A stretch of 64,000 nt of DNA from positions 4,559 to 68,558 of the forward strand of contig CAZZVQ010000015.1 of the NCBI GenBank assembly GCA_964657565.1. Direction: 5' to 3'. Shown here piece after piece: positions 34,036-42,797 of this stretch; the stretch's first letter is position 1, and each line of letters opens with the position of its first letter. This DNA is from JAVVHH01 sp964657565 (GTDB taxonomy: Bacteria; Pseudomonadota; Alphaproteobacteria; Acetobacterales; Acetobacteraceae). Position numbers and translations under genes: made by a program. Under the pieces are notes generated by a model. The model made no database searches, was not told the origin of the DNA, and was given only the letters and a program-made list of their open reading frames with translations.

Positions 34036-34962
34036 TTAAAATCCAACGCGGTCACCGCCCTTCAGATGCAGGATCGCGCGCGCTTCCGCCGGCGTGGCGA
34101 TCTCGAGGCTCAGATCCTCGAGGATGCGCCGGATCTTGGCGACCTGCTCGGCATTCGACGTCGCCAGCTTGCCCTTGCCGATATACAGGCTGTCCTCCAG
34201 CCCGACCCGCACATTGCCGCCGAGGATGCCGGCCATCGTCGTGAACGGCATCTGATGCCGCCCCGCCGCCAGCACCGACCACACGTATTGGTCGCCGAAC
34301 AGCTTGTCCGCCGTCTCCCGCGCGAACAGCAGGTTCTTCGGGTCCGGCCCGATCCCGCCCAGGATGCCGAAGATCGACTGCACGAACAGCGGCGGCTCCA
34401 CCACCTTGCGGTCCAGCATGTAGGCCAGGTTGTAGAGGTGCCCGATGTCGTAGCACTCGAACTCGAAGCGGGTGCCGTGCCCCTTGCCCAACCGCTCGAC
34501 GATGTCCTCTACATCCTTGAACGTGTTGCGAAAAATGTAGTTGTCGGTCCGCTCCAGATAGGGCTTCTCCCACGCGTGCTTCCACGTCTTGACCCGGTTG
34601 CCCGCGTTGGAGATGTTGAAGTTCATCGACCCCATGTTGAGGCTGCACATCTCGGGTTTCGCCTGCAGCGGCGCCGCCAGCCGCTCCTCCAGCGTCATGC
34701 TCAACCCGCCGCCGGTGGTGATGTTGACCACCGCGTCCGTGCTCTGCTTGATCGTCGGCAGGAAGCGCATGAACACCGCCGGGTCGGGGGTCGGCTCGCC
34801 GGTCTCCGGATCGCGCGCATGCAGATGGATGATCGCCGCCCCCGCCTCGGCCGCCTCGATGCTGCTCTTGGCGATCTCCTCGGGCGTGATCGGCAGGTAG
34901 TCCGACATGCTCGGCGTATGGATGGCCCCGGTGACGGCGCAGCTGATGATGACTTTGGCCAT
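34036..34962 (-). CDS. Beta-keto acid cleavage enzyme (BKACE, DUF849)
   Basis: BKACE enzymes condense a beta-keto acid with acetyl-CoA to give acetoacetate and a new acyl-CoA. The 308-residue TIM barrel has the zinc motif HLHARDP near residue 46 and the family blocks VNITTGGGLSMTLEERL and GILGGIGPDP. The family includes 3-keto-5-aminohexanoate cleavage enzyme (Kce) from lysine fermentation, but many members use other keto acids and substrate class cannot be set here. It is the first gene of the leftward BKACE-dipeptidase-AKR(-NCS1) operon. Confidence 0.93.
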   Translation of the reverse strand: MAKVIISCAVTGAIHTPSMSDYLPITPEEIAKSSIEAAEAGAAIIHLHARDPETGEPTPDPAVFMRFLPTIKQSTDAVVNITTGGGLSMTLEERLAAPLQAKPEMCSLNMGSMNFNISNAGNRVKTWKHAWEKPYLERTDNYIFRNTFKDVEDIVERLGKGHGTRFEFECYDIGHLYNLAYMLDRKVVEPPLFVQSIFGILGGIGPDPKNLLFARETADKLFGDQYVWSVLAAGRHQMPFTTMAGILGGNVRVGLEDSLYIGKGKLATSNAEQVAKIRRILEDLSLEIATPAEARAILHLKGGDRVGF

Positions 34963-34985
34963 GATTCCTCCCTCGTGGGCGGGCC

Positions 34986-35729
34986 TTACAACAAGCCCTG
35001 TGCCCTGAAACTAACCGTCTGCCCGTTTCCCACAATGACGTGGTCGTGCAGCACGAGCCCCAACGCGTCCGCCGCGGCCTTGATCTCGCGCGTCATCGCG
35101 ATGTCGTCCGGCGATGGCGCCGGGTCACCGGAGGGATGATTGTGCGCCAGGATCAACGCGCTGGCATGCAGCTCGAGCGCCCGCTTGACGACCTCGCGCG
35201 GATAGACCGGCGTGTGGTTGACCGTTCCGCGCGACTGCGCCTCGTCGGCGATCAGCCGGTTCTTGTTGTCCAGGAACAGCACCCGGAACTGCTCGACCCG
35301 GTCCCGGGCCATCGCCGCCGCGAGGTAGTCCAGCAGCGCGCTCCAATGGGTCAGCACCGGCCGATCCCGCACCTCGGCGCGCACCAGCCGGAGCGCGGCG
35401 GCCTGCACCGTCTTCAGCGCCGCCACCCCGGCGTCGCCCAACCCGTCGATCCCGCGCAGATCGGTGATGTCCGCCGCGATCGACCCGGCGAACGAGCCGA
35501 ACCGCGACAGCAGCGCCCGCGCGATCGGCTTGGTGTCGCGCCGCGGCAACGCCAGGAACAGCACCATCTCCAGCAATTCATGGTCGGCGACGCTGTCGGG
35601 TCCCGCCGTCAGCAGCCGCGCCCGCATCCGCTGGCGGTGCTTCTCCGCACTCATCGGGCTCGGCGGCGCCGGATCCTTGGTCGGCGACTCCGGGCTCGGC
35701 GCGCCATCGTCGCCGAGCAGGTCGGTCAT
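34986..35729 (-). CDS. radC: RadC-family JAB/MPN domain protein
   Basis: The 247-residue protein has an N-terminal helix-hairpin-helix part (GIDGLGDAGVAALKTVQAAAL) and a C-terminal JAB metalloprotease-like domain with the zinc motif HNHPSGDPAPSPDD. The family was named for DNA repair, but its true role is unsettled. ATG 35729 overlaps the thioesterase TGA by 4 bases. The gene order map-thioesterase-radC is tight and recurrent in alphaproteobacteria as I recall it, so this is a housekeeping block. Confidence 0.93.
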   Translation of the reverse strand: MTDLLGDDGAPSPESPTKDPAPPSPMSAEKHRQRMRARLLTAGPDSVADHELLEMVLFLALPRRDTKPIARALLSRFGSFAGSIAADITDLRGIDGLGDAGVAALKTVQAAALRLVRAEVRDRPVLTHWSALLDYLAAAMARDRVEQFRVLFLDNKNRLIADEAQSRGTVNHTPVYPREVVKRALELHASALILAHNHPSGDPAPSPDDIAMTREIKAAADALGLVLHDHVIVGNGQTVSFRAQGLL

Positions 35730-36118
35730 GGTTGAAACGCTTCGAGCGCCGCGCGCCAGGGGTCGATCGAGACCGCCCGCTTGGTCTCCTGGTCCAAGAT
35801 GACCAGCACGGTCTGCGCCCGCCCGCAGATTTCGTCCCTGTGGACCAGCCGCTGCTGCAGCGTAAAGGAGCGGCCTCCGAGCCGGAGCAGCTCCGTCTCG
35901 ATCAGCACGTCCCCCGGCCACATCATCTCGCGCACGAAGTCGAGTTCGAGCCGGACGATCACCACCGACGTCACCCCGTCCCCGACCGGCAAGCCGGCCT
36001 CGAGCAACATCTCGCACCGCCCCTGCTCGAGCATGACCGCGAACACGCCGTTGTTCACATGCCCGAGTCGGTCCGTATCGTTGAACCGCAGCCGATGGGT
36101 CGTCAGGAACGCCGGCAC
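35726..36118 (-). CDS. Hotdog-fold acyl-CoA thioesterase
   Basis: This 130-residue protein of the 4-hydroxybenzoyl-CoA thioesterase type hydrolyses acyl-CoA thioesters. The diagnostic block FNDTDRLGHVNNGVF contains the catalytic Asp and the start of the long hotdog helix. The substrate is not assignable. The GTG start lies 2 bases after the map stop and the end overlaps radC, so all three are translated together. Confidence 0.9.
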   Translation of the reverse strand: MPAFLTTHRLRFNDTDRLGHVNNGVFAVMLEQGRCEMLLEAGLPVGDGVTSVVIVRLELDFVREMMWPGDVLIETELLRLGGRSFTLQQRLVHRDEICGRAQTVLVILDQETKRAVSIDPWRAALEAFQP

Positions 36119-36120
36119 GA

Positions 36121-36921
36121 TCAGGCGTAGGGAGGCTTGTGCAATCCGGCGGGCGAGAAGGTGAAGACCTCGACGCCCGTCTCGGTAACGCCGACCATGT
36201 GTTCGAACTGCGCCGAGAGGCTGCGGTCGCGGGTGACGGCGGTCCAGCCATCATCGAGCACCTTCACCTCAGGCCGCCCGGCGTTGACCATGGGCTCGAT
36301 GGTGAAGAACATCCCGGGCTTGAGCACCGGTCCGTCGCCGGGCCGGCCGAAATGCAGCACGTTGGGCGCCTCATGGAACCGGCGTCCGATGCCATGGCCG
36401 CAGAAATCCCGCACCACCGAGAAGCGCGCGGCTTCCACATATATCTGGATCGCATGGCCGACATCGCCGAGCGTCGCGCCGGGCTTGACCGCCTCGACGC
36501 CGCGCATGAGCGACTCGTAGGTGACCTCGATCAACCGGCTCGCCCGGGTCGACGGGCTTCCGGTGACATACATGCGGCTGGTGTCGCCGTGCCAGCCATT
36601 CAGGACGACGGTGATATCGATATTGAGCGTGTCGCCGTCGACGAGCTTCCGATCGCCTGGGATGCCGTGACACACCACGTGGTTGATCGAGGTGCAGATG
36701 CTTTTCGGAAAGCCGCGGTAGTTCAGCGGCGCCGGCGTGGCGCCATGGGCGACGATGAAATCATGGCAGAGCTGATCCAGCGTCCCAGTGGTCACGCCCG
36801 TGACCACGTGCGGCGTCAGGAAGTCGAGGGTCTCGGCGGCCAGGCGCCCCGCGGCGCGCATGCCGTCGAAATCCGCTGGCGTATGTATCGTGATCCGCCT
36901 CGCGTCGCTACCGCCGTCCAT
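36121..36921 (-). CDS. map: Methionine aminopeptidase, type I
   Basis: This enzyme removes the initiator methionine from new proteins. The 266-residue pita-bread-fold protein shows the metal ligands in NIDITVVLNGWHGDTSRM (two Asp), CGHGIGRRFHE (His), TIEPMV (Glu) and AQFEHM (Glu). Length and motifs are those of the common bacterial form. It is the first gene of a map-thioesterase-radC operon. The 102-base gap upstream holds a TGC-rich palindrome (36993-37009) that could be an operator or terminator. Confidence 0.96.
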   Translation of the reverse strand: MDGGSDARRITIHTPADFDGMRAAGRLAAETLDFLTPHVVTGVTTGTLDQLCHDFIVAHGATPAPLNYRGFPKSICTSINHVVCHGIPGDRKLVDGDTLNIDITVVLNGWHGDTSRMYVTGSPSTRASRLIEVTYESLMRGVEAVKPGATLGDVGHAIQIYVEAARFSVVRDFCGHGIGRRFHEAPNVLHFGRPGDGPVLKPGMFFTIEPMVNAGRPEVKVLDDGWTAVTRDRSLSAQFEHMVGVTETGVEVFTFSPAGLHKPPYA

Positions 36922-36992
36922 CCGGAACCAGTCCCTTCGTCTGCAACGCCACCGCTGCGTTGTCAGTCACCATTCTGCCCAAATGCGCAGAG

Positions 36993-37009
36993 CTTGCATA
37001 ACGTGCAAG
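36993..37009. promoter_or_regulatory. Palindrome in the map upstream gap
   Basis: CTTGCA and TGCAAG form a perfect 6-base inverted repeat around TAACG, 72 bases upstream of the map ATG. It could be an operator or a transcript-end hairpin of the DD-carboxypeptidase region. No T-run follows in either direction. Confidence 0.3.
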
Positions 37010-37023
37010 GGTTGCACGCGCGG

Positions 37024-38157
37024 TTAACCCGGATAGCGCCACGATGGCAGTTGGCGGCTGGCGCGCGGCGGCTCGGTCCGCGGCCGCGGCAGCAACCGGC
37101 CCGGCTCGCGCACCACGCGCGGGTACGCGCGCCCCGCTTGCCGCGGATCCACCCAGGGCCGCGCGATGGCCCGGGCGGTCGCCGGGCGGGCACGGCTCAT
37201 CCGCGGTGGCGGCGGCTCCGCCATGGCCGGAAACGGCATCGCCATCAGCACCGGCGCCGCGCGGGCCGAACCGATCAGGGACGTCCCGCGATAGGCCGGC
37301 TCGCGGCGCGCCACCTGCACCGGCGTGACGCCGAGCCGCAAGAACCCCTGGTCCAGCAGGGCCGACATATGCTGATCCCGCTCCCACCCGTTGCTGGCGC
37401 CGAGCACGACGCCGATCAGCCGCACCTCGCCGCGCAGCGCCGAGGTGACGACGTTATAGCCGGACGCCTCGGTGTAGCCGGTCTTGAGTCCGTCGGCCCC
37501 GGCATAGGTTCGCAGCATCGACTGGTGATTGGGCACGAACCGGCCATGGAAGACGAAGGATGGGGTGCTAAAATAGTGATAATATTGCGGAAAATCCTGC
37601 AGCAGGTGCCGCGCCAGAACGGCCAGGTCGCGCGCGGTGGTCACTTGGCCCCAATCCGGCAGCCCCGATGCGTTGCGGAAGGTGGTGTGCGCCATGCCGA
37701 GTGCGTGCGCGCGCACCGTCATCAGCTCGGCGAACCGCTCCTCGTCTCCCGCCAGCAACTCGCCGAGCGCCGCGGCGGCGTCGTTGGCCGACTTGGTCAC
37801 CAGGCCGAGCACCGCCTGTTCGACGGTCAGCGCCGTGCCCGGGACCAGCCCGAGCTTGGTCGGCGGCATCGACGCTGCCCAGGCCGAAACCGGCACCGGC
37901 GCCGCGAAGTTCAGCCGCCCGTCACGGATCGCCTCGAACACCAAATAGATGGTCATCATCTTGGTGAGGCTCGCGGGGAACCGATACTCGTCCGGGTTCG
38001 CGGACGAAATGATCTGTCCCGACTGCGCATCGATCACGATCGACGCGTACCGGTCCGAGCCGATCTGCGCCAACGCGAGTGTGGGAAAAACACCGGACGA
38101 CAGGAAGAGTAGAAGCCAACCGAGCACGCGACGTCGCAGTGCGGAACCCAAATTCAT
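37024..38157 (-). CDS. D-alanyl-D-alanine carboxypeptidase (PBP5/6-like)
   Basis: This periplasmic serine enzyme trims the terminal D-Ala from peptidoglycan side chains. The signal peptide is clear (about 1-30, ending ALA). The penicillin-binding motifs are Ser63-x-x-Lys66 (SLTK), Ser123-Ala-Asn125 and Lys225-Thr-Gly227. After the catalytic domain the C-terminal 120 residues are Pro/Arg-rich and lack the usual PBP5 beta domain and amphipathic anchor. This basic tail (RPWVDPRQAGRAYPR and similar) might bind the cell wall or membrane surface. Length is 377 residues. Confidence 0.93.
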   Translation of the reverse strand: MNLGSALRRRVLGWLLLFLSSGVFPTLALAQIGSDRYASIVIDAQSGQIISSANPDEYRFPASLTKMMTIYLVFEAIRDGRLNFAAPVPVSAWAASMPPTKLGLVPGTALTVEQAVLGLVTKSANDAAAALGELLAGDEERFAELMTVRAHALGMAHTTFRNASGLPDWGQVTTARDLAVLARHLLQDFPQYYHYFSTPSFVFHGRFVPNHQSMLRTYAGADGLKTGYTEASGYNVVTSALRGEVRLIGVVLGASNGWERDQHMSALLDQGFLRLGVTPVQVARREPAYRGTSLIGSARAAPVLMAMPFPAMAEPPPPRMSRARPATARAIARPWVDPRQAGRAYPRVVREPGRLLPRPRTEPPRASRQLPSWRYPG

Positions 38158-38314
38158 TCGACGCCGCCCTCTGTTTGCGGGACCCGCAGTCTACAGGCAG
38201 CGTTGGCGCCCTGTCCACGTCAATCACAACCCCGTCAACGGGTTATGAGGCGATATTCCTAAACACCCTCCAAAGCACCATGCGCCACGCAACAGGAAGG
38301 GTTGCAGAAAATGC

Positions 38315-38331
38315 ATTGTGCGGTGCACAAT
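38315..38331. promoter_or_regulatory. Perfect palindrome upstream of the phasin gene, likely operator
   Basis: ATTGTGC-GGT-GCACAAT has 7-base perfect arms. It lies 5 bases before the possible -35 element of the phasin promoter and 134 bases before its ATG. TGC-rich sites of this sort suit a PhaR-type repressor, but no phaR is in the window, so the regulator is a guess. Confidence 0.5.
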
Positions 38332-38336
38332 ACCTT

Positions 38337-38366
38337 TTGATTTTGTCGGTGAAATCTTGCATAAAT
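38337..38366 (+). promoter_or_regulatory. Possible sigma70 promoter of the phasin gene
   Basis: TTGATT (38337-38342) and ATAAAT (38361-38366) are 18 bases apart in a stretch much richer in AT than its surroundings. The remaining part of the 307-base gap (38158-38464) shows no gene. Confidence 0.45.
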
Positions 38367-38464
38367 TGTCATGTTGCACCGCAGCATTGCCCGGCTCTTC
38401 CGGTGCTTAGCTGGCTGCAGCTTTGCATGCGGGCCACAAGCCCATCAAAAAAGGGACGGGAAAA

Positions 38465-38809
38465 ATGAAGTCAGCAGAACAGTTCATCTCCTTCGGTCAG
38501 GGCAACGTCGAGGCGATGGTCAAGTCCAGCCAGATCGTGGCCACCGGGCTGCAGGAACTCAGCAAGCAGATTGCCGCCAATGCCCAGGCGGCCATGGACG
38601 AGAGCATGTCGACCTTCCGCGCCATCGTAGGCGTGCGTTCCATGAAGGAAGCGTTCGAGATGCAGGCGAACTTCGCTCGTGCGAGCGTCGAGAAGGCGAT
38701 GAGCCAGACCGGCCAGTTCACCGAGGCGTCCATGAAGCTCGCCAGCCAGGCCTGCGAGCCGCTCGCCAGCCGCATGACGATCGCGGTCGACAGCTTCAAG
38801 GCCGCCTAA
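38465..38809 (+). CDS. Phasin family protein
   Basis: Phasins coat polyhydroxyalkanoate granules and control their number and size. The 114-residue protein is almost wholly helical and amphipathic, with the Phasin_2-like pattern of Gln/Ala-rich heptads (GLQELSKQIAANAQAAMDES). There is no signal peptide. The ATG is preceded by GGGACGGGA at short spacing. It is a single-gene unit with a promoter-like stretch and palindrome upstream and a strong terminator downstream, consistent with high, regulated expression. No phaC or phaZ is in the window. Confidence 0.88.
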   Translation: MKSAEQFISFGQGNVEAMVKSSQIVATGLQELSKQIAANAQAAMDESMSTFRAIVGVRSMKEAFEMQANFARASVEKAMSQTGQFTEASMKLASQACEPLASRMTIAVDSFKAA

Positions 38810-38860
38810 ATCGGTCGTCGCCTGCGCATCAACGTGCGGGCGCCCTGATCGCACGACCAG

Positions 38861-38896
38861 AAGGCCCGGGTGGAAACGCCCGGGCCTTTCTCGTTT
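38861..38896 (+). terminator. Rho-independent terminator after the phasin gene
   Basis: AAGGCCCGGG (38861-38870) pairs perfectly with 38879-38888 across an 8-base loop, followed by TCTCGTTTT. It sits 51 bases after the phasin stop. Confidence 0.88.
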
Positions 38897-39110
38897 TCGA
38901 CCGTTTGCGTTCACGGTTTATCAATCTCCCCAGGCGAATATCCGGGATCACCTACGCGAAGGCTTTTCCCGGCGCTCTGCATTCCGATATGCTTCGAGTT
39001 GGGGCCGTAGCCGCTCCAGCGGCGACCGGACCAAGGCACCGCTCCAGCGGCGCCGGACGAAAGGCGTCTTGCGGCGGTAGGCGGTGCTTGCGGCCAGGGT
39101 ATTAGGACCA

Positions 39111-39440
39111 ATGAGCGACAACGACAAACGCGGCAACGGAGAAGGACCGAATACAGGCGTCGTGGTGAAGGCGCGACCGAAGACGCGCAAGCCGGCCATG
39201 TACAAAGTCTTGATGCTGAACGACGACTACACGCCGATGGAGTTCGTCGTGCATGTGCTCGAACGCTTTTTCCAGAAGAACCGCGACGAGGCCACGCGGA
39301 TCATGTTGCATGTGCACCGCCGCGGCGTTGGCGTCTGTGGCGCCTATACGTATGAAGTGGCGGAAACCAAGGTCACTCAGGTGATGGACCTTGCGCGGCA
39401 GAACCAACATCCGCTGCAATGCACTATTGAGAAGGAATGA
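39111..39440 (+). CDS. clpS: ATP-dependent Clp protease adaptor ClpS
   Basis: ClpS recognises N-degron proteins and hands them to ClpAP. The 109-residue protein has a disordered N-terminal arm and the conserved core YKVLMLNDDYTPMEFVVHVL, with the Asn-Asp-Asp stretch and Met that shape the N-degron pocket, then HVHRRGVGVCGAY. AGGA lies 5 bases before ATG 39111. It is followed by clpA 105 bases downstream, the usual pairing. Confidence 0.97.
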   Translation: MSDNDKRGNGEGPNTGVVVKARPKTRKPAMYKVLMLNDDYTPMEFVVHVLERFFQKNRDEATRIMLHVHRRGVGVCGAYTYEVAETKVTQVMDLARQNQHPLQCTIEKE

Positions 39441-39545
39441 GCGCAAGCCCACGTTAAACCGTCATCAACCTCGAATGGTCGATCCCCTGCCATCCCGCCG
39501 TTCAGAGTGGTCGGACCAGGGTCAGTGCGAAGGAGCGTCACCCCT

Positions 39546-41888
39546 ATGCTGTCACGCAATCTAGAGCAGACGCTGCACCGAGCACTCTCGCTGGCCAGCG
39601 AACGCCGGCACGAATATGCCACGCTGGAGCACCTGCTCCTCGGCTTGGCGGACGACAGCGACGCGGCAACGGTGTTGCGCGCCTGCGGTGTCGACCTCGA
39701 CAAGCTGCGGCAAGACCTCAGCGAGTTCCTGGACAAGGATCTCTCAGGGCTGGCGACCGACCGGGCCGGCGATCCCAAGCCCACCGCCGGGTTCCAGCGC
39801 GTCGTCCAGCGCGCCGCCATCCACGTCCAGAGCTCGGGCCGCGATGAAGTGACCGGCGCGAACGTGCTCGTAGCGTTATTTAGTGAACGCGAGAGCCACG
39901 CGGTGTATTTCTTGCAGCTGCAGGACATGACGCGGCTCGACGCTGTCAATTTCATCAGCCACGGTATTGCGAAGGCTCCGGGACGCGCCGCTCAACGGCC
40001 GGTTCAGGGCGCGACCAAGGAGGAGGGTGCCACGGAAGGGGAACGCGAAGAGAAGCCTGGCCGCCGCGCTCAGGACGCGCTGTCCAACTATTGCGTCAAC
40101 CTCAACAAGAAGGCCGCGGCCGGTAAGATCGACCCGCTGATCGGTCGTGATACCGAAATCGAGCGCACCATCCAGATTTTGTGCCGGCGGACCAAGAACA
40201 ATCCGCTCTACGTCGGTGATCCCGGCGTCGGCAAGACGGCGATCGCCGAGGGCCTGGCCAAGCGGATCGTCGAAGGCGATGTCCCCGAAGTCCTCGCCAA
40301 GAGCACGATCTTCGCGCTCGACATGGGCGCCCTGCTCGCCGGCACCCGCTACCGTGGCGATTTCGAGGAGCGGCTCAAGGCGGTCGTAACCGAACTCGAA
40401 GCCCATCCGGGCTCGATCCTGTTCATCGACGAGATCCACACCGTCATCGGCGCCGGTGCGACGAGCGGCGGCGCGATGGACGCCAGCAACCTGCTCAAGC
40501 CGGCCCTGGCATCCGGCTCGATGCGGTGCGTCGGCAGCACCACCTATAAGGAGTACCGCAACTACTTCGAAAAAGACCGCGCGCTCGTCCGCCGGTTCCA
40601 GAAGATCGACGTCAACGAGCCGTCGCTCGAGGATGCCGTGAAGATCCTTCGCGGGCTCAAGACCAACTACGAGAAGCACCACAAAGTCCGCTACACCGAG
40701 GAGGCGATCCGCGGCGCCGTCGAGCTGTCCGCGAAATACATCAACGATCGCAAGCTGCCGGACAAGGCGATCGACGTGATCGACGAAGTCGGCGCCAGCC
40801 GCATGCTGCAGCCCGAGAACAAGCGCCGCAAGATGGTGACGCTGCGCGACGTCGAGGAGATCGTCGCCAAGATCGCCCGCATCCCACCCAAATCCGTCTC
40901 TGCCGATGACAAGGAAACGCTGCGTCACCTCGAGCGTGACCTGAAGGGCATGGTGTTCGGTCAGGACAAGGCGATCGAGGCGCTGTCCGCCGCGATCAAG
41001 CTGTCGCGGGCCGGGCTGCGTGAGGTCGAGAAGCCGATCGGCAACTACCTGTTCAGCGGACCCACCGGCGTCGGCAAGACCGAGGTGGCCAAGCAGCTCG
41101 CCTCGACCCTCGGGATCGAGCTGACCCGGTTCGACATGTCGGAATACATGGAGCGCCACAGCGTCTCACGCCTGATCGGCGCGCCTCCCGGCTATGTCGG
41201 CTTCGACCAGGGCGGCTTGCTGACCGATGCGATCGACCAGCACCCGCACTGCGTTCTGTTGCTCGACGAGATCGAGAAGGCGCACCCGGACCTGTTCAAC
41301 ATCCTGTTGCAGGTGATGGACCACGGGAAGCTGACCGATCACAACGGCAAGGTGGTCGACTTCCGCAACGTGATCCTGATCATGACCACGAATGCGGGCG
41401 CCTCCGACATGGCCAAGGAAGCCATCGGGTTCGGCCGTGAAGCGCGCGAAGGCGAGGACGAGGAGGCGATCAAGCGCCTGTTCACCCCCGAGTTCCGCAA
41501 CCGGCTGGACGCGATCATCACCTTCGCCGGCCTGACGCCCGAGATCGTCGGCCGCGTGGTCGAGAAGTTCGTCATGCAGCTCGAGGCGCAACTCGCCGAC
41601 CGCAACGTGACGATCGAGCTGTCGTCGGCAGCCAAGGAGTGGCTGGCCGAGCGAGGGTACGACCGGCTGTATGGCGCCCGGCCGCTCGGCCGCGTCATCC
41701 AGGAGCACATCAAGAAGCCGCTCGCCGAGGAACTCCTGTTCGGCAAGTTGGCCAAGGGTGGTTCCGTCAAGGTCGCGCTCAAGGAAGGCAAGCTCGAATT
41801 CGAGTACACCGAAGCGGCGCACAGCCCGGCCAAAGAGGGCGACGGCGACGAGGGCGGTCTCGAAAAAGAGCCGGAGACCGTCGAATGA
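39546..41888 (+). CDS. clpA: ATP-dependent Clp protease ATP-binding subunit ClpA
   Basis: ClpA unfolds proteins and feeds them into ClpP. The 780-residue protein has the N-domain (residues 1-145), the first AAA+ module with GDPGVGKTAIAEGLA, and the second with SGPTGVGKTEVAKQLA. The IGF loop that docks on ClpP is present in KEAIGFGREA. No middle domain is seen, which separates it from ClpB. AAGGAG lies 11 bases before ATG 39546. Its TGA overlaps the start of the DUF427 gene. Confidence 0.97.
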   Translation: MLSRNLEQTLHRALSLASERRHEYATLEHLLLGLADDSDAATVLRACGVDLDKLRQDLSEFLDKDLSGLATDRAGDPKPTAGFQRVVQRAAIHVQSSGRDEVTGANVLVALFSERESHAVYFLQLQDMTRLDAVNFISHGIAKAPGRAAQRPVQGATKEEGATEGEREEKPGRRAQDALSNYCVNLNKKAAAGKIDPLIGRDTEIERTIQILCRRTKNNPLYVGDPGVGKTAIAEGLAKRIVEGDVPEVLAKSTIFALDMGALLAGTRYRGDFEERLKAVVTELEAHPGSILFIDEIHTVIGAGATSGGAMDASNLLKPALASGSMRCVGSTTYKEYRNYFEKDRALVRRFQKIDVNEPSLEDAVKILRGLKTNYEKHHKVRYTEEAIRGAVELSAKYINDRKLPDKAIDVIDEVGASRMLQPENKRRKMVTLRDVEEIVAKIARIPPKSVSADDKETLRHLERDLKGMVFGQDKAIEALSAAIKLSRAGLREVEKPIGNYLFSGPTGVGKTEVAKQLASTLGIELTRFDMSEYMERHSVSRLIGAPPGYVGFDQGGLLTDAIDQHPHCVLLLDEIEKAHPDLFNILLQVMDHGKLTDHNGKVVDFRNVILIMTTNAGASDMAKEAIGFGREAREGEDEEAIKRLFTPEFRNRLDAIITFAGLTPEIVGRVVEKFVMQLEAQLADRNVTIELSSAAKEWLAERGYDRLYGARPLGRVIQEHIKKPLAEELLFGKLAKGGSVKVALKEGKLEFEYTEAAHSPAKEGDGDEGGLEKEPETVE

Positions 41889-42166
41889 AGGCAGTCTGGA
41901 ACGGCCAGACCATCGCCCAGAGCGACGACATCGTGACGGTGGAGGGGAACGCCTACTTCCCCTCTGCCGCGCTCGACCCATCCGTCATCCAACCCAGCCA
42001 GCACACCTCCGTCTGCAGCTGGAAGGGCACGGCGCATTATTACTCGTTGAACGTCGACGGAAAGCGGAACGAGAACGCGGTCTGGTTCTATCCGGAGCCG
42101 AAGGAGGCGGCCGCCAACATCCGCGACCGGGTGGCATTCTGGAAAGGCGTTACTGTTTCCGCGTAA
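41885..42166 (+). CDS. DUF427 family protein
   Basis: This 93-residue protein has the family pattern KAVWNGQTIAQSDD near the start, YFPSAALDP, and CSWKGTAHYYSL in the middle, as I recall it for DUF427. The function of the family is not established. The ATG overlaps the clpA TGA (ATGA), so it is translationally coupled to the protease subunit. It is 40 bases upstream of hisB. Confidence 0.85.
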   Translation: MKAVWNGQTIAQSDDIVTVEGNAYFPSAALDPSVIQPSQHTSVCSWKGTAHYYSLNVDGKRNENAVWFYPEPKEAAANIRDRVAFWKGVTVSA

Positions 42167-42206
42167 CGGGTTTGCGCGCGGCCTCGTTTAGCGTAGGTCA
42201 CTGCCC

Positions 42207-42797
42207 ATGACGCGCGCGGCGGAACTGACCCGGAACACGGCGGAAACCCGGATCACCCTCCGGCTCGACATCGACGGATCGGGCCAGAGCAATATCAAGA
42301 CCGGGGTCGGTTTTCTCGACCATATGCTCACCGCCTTCGCCCGCCACTCGATGTTCGACCTCCATGTCGACGCCGTGGGCGACCTGCACATCGATTTCCA
42401 CCACACCACCGAGGATATCGGCATCGTGCTCGGCCAGGCGCTGGCCCGGGCGATCGCTGACAAGCGCGGCATCCGCCGCTACGGCCACGCCTCCGTGCCG
42501 ATGGACGAGGCGCTCGTGGATGCCTCGGTCGATTTCTCCGGCCGCGCCTTCCTCGGCTGGTCCGTGACCTTCGCGCGCGACAAGGTCGGCGAGATGGATA
42601 CCGAATTGTTCGAGGAATTCTTCCGCGCGCTGGCCGGTAACGCGGCGATCACGCTGCACGTCACCCAGCGGGCCGGGAGCAACGCGCACCACATCGCCGA
42701 AGCCTGCTTCAAGGCGGTCGCCCGTGCCTTGCGCGAGGCGACCGAGGCCGACCCGAGAGCCGCCGGGTCGATCCCCTCGACCAAAGGGTCCCTGTGA
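42207..42797 (+). CDS. hisB: Imidazoleglycerol-phosphate dehydratase
   Basis: HisB performs the sixth step of histidine synthesis, dehydrating imidazole glycerol phosphate. The 196-residue one-domain protein has the twin metal motifs DLHIDFHHTTEDIGI and SNAHHIAEACFKA, plus GFLDHMLTAFARHS. Manganese ligands are the His and Glu of these repeats. It heads the his run of this window; its stop overlaps the next start by 4 bases. Confidence 0.97.
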   Translation: MTRAAELTRNTAETRITLRLDIDGSGQSNIKTGVGFLDHMLTAFARHSMFDLHVDAVGDLHIDFHHTTEDIGIVLGQALARAIADKRGIRRYGHASVPMDEALVDASVDFSGRAFLGWSVTFARDKVGEMDTELFEEFFRALAGNAAITLHVTQRAGSNAHHIAEACFKAVARALREATEADPRAAGSIPSTKGSL

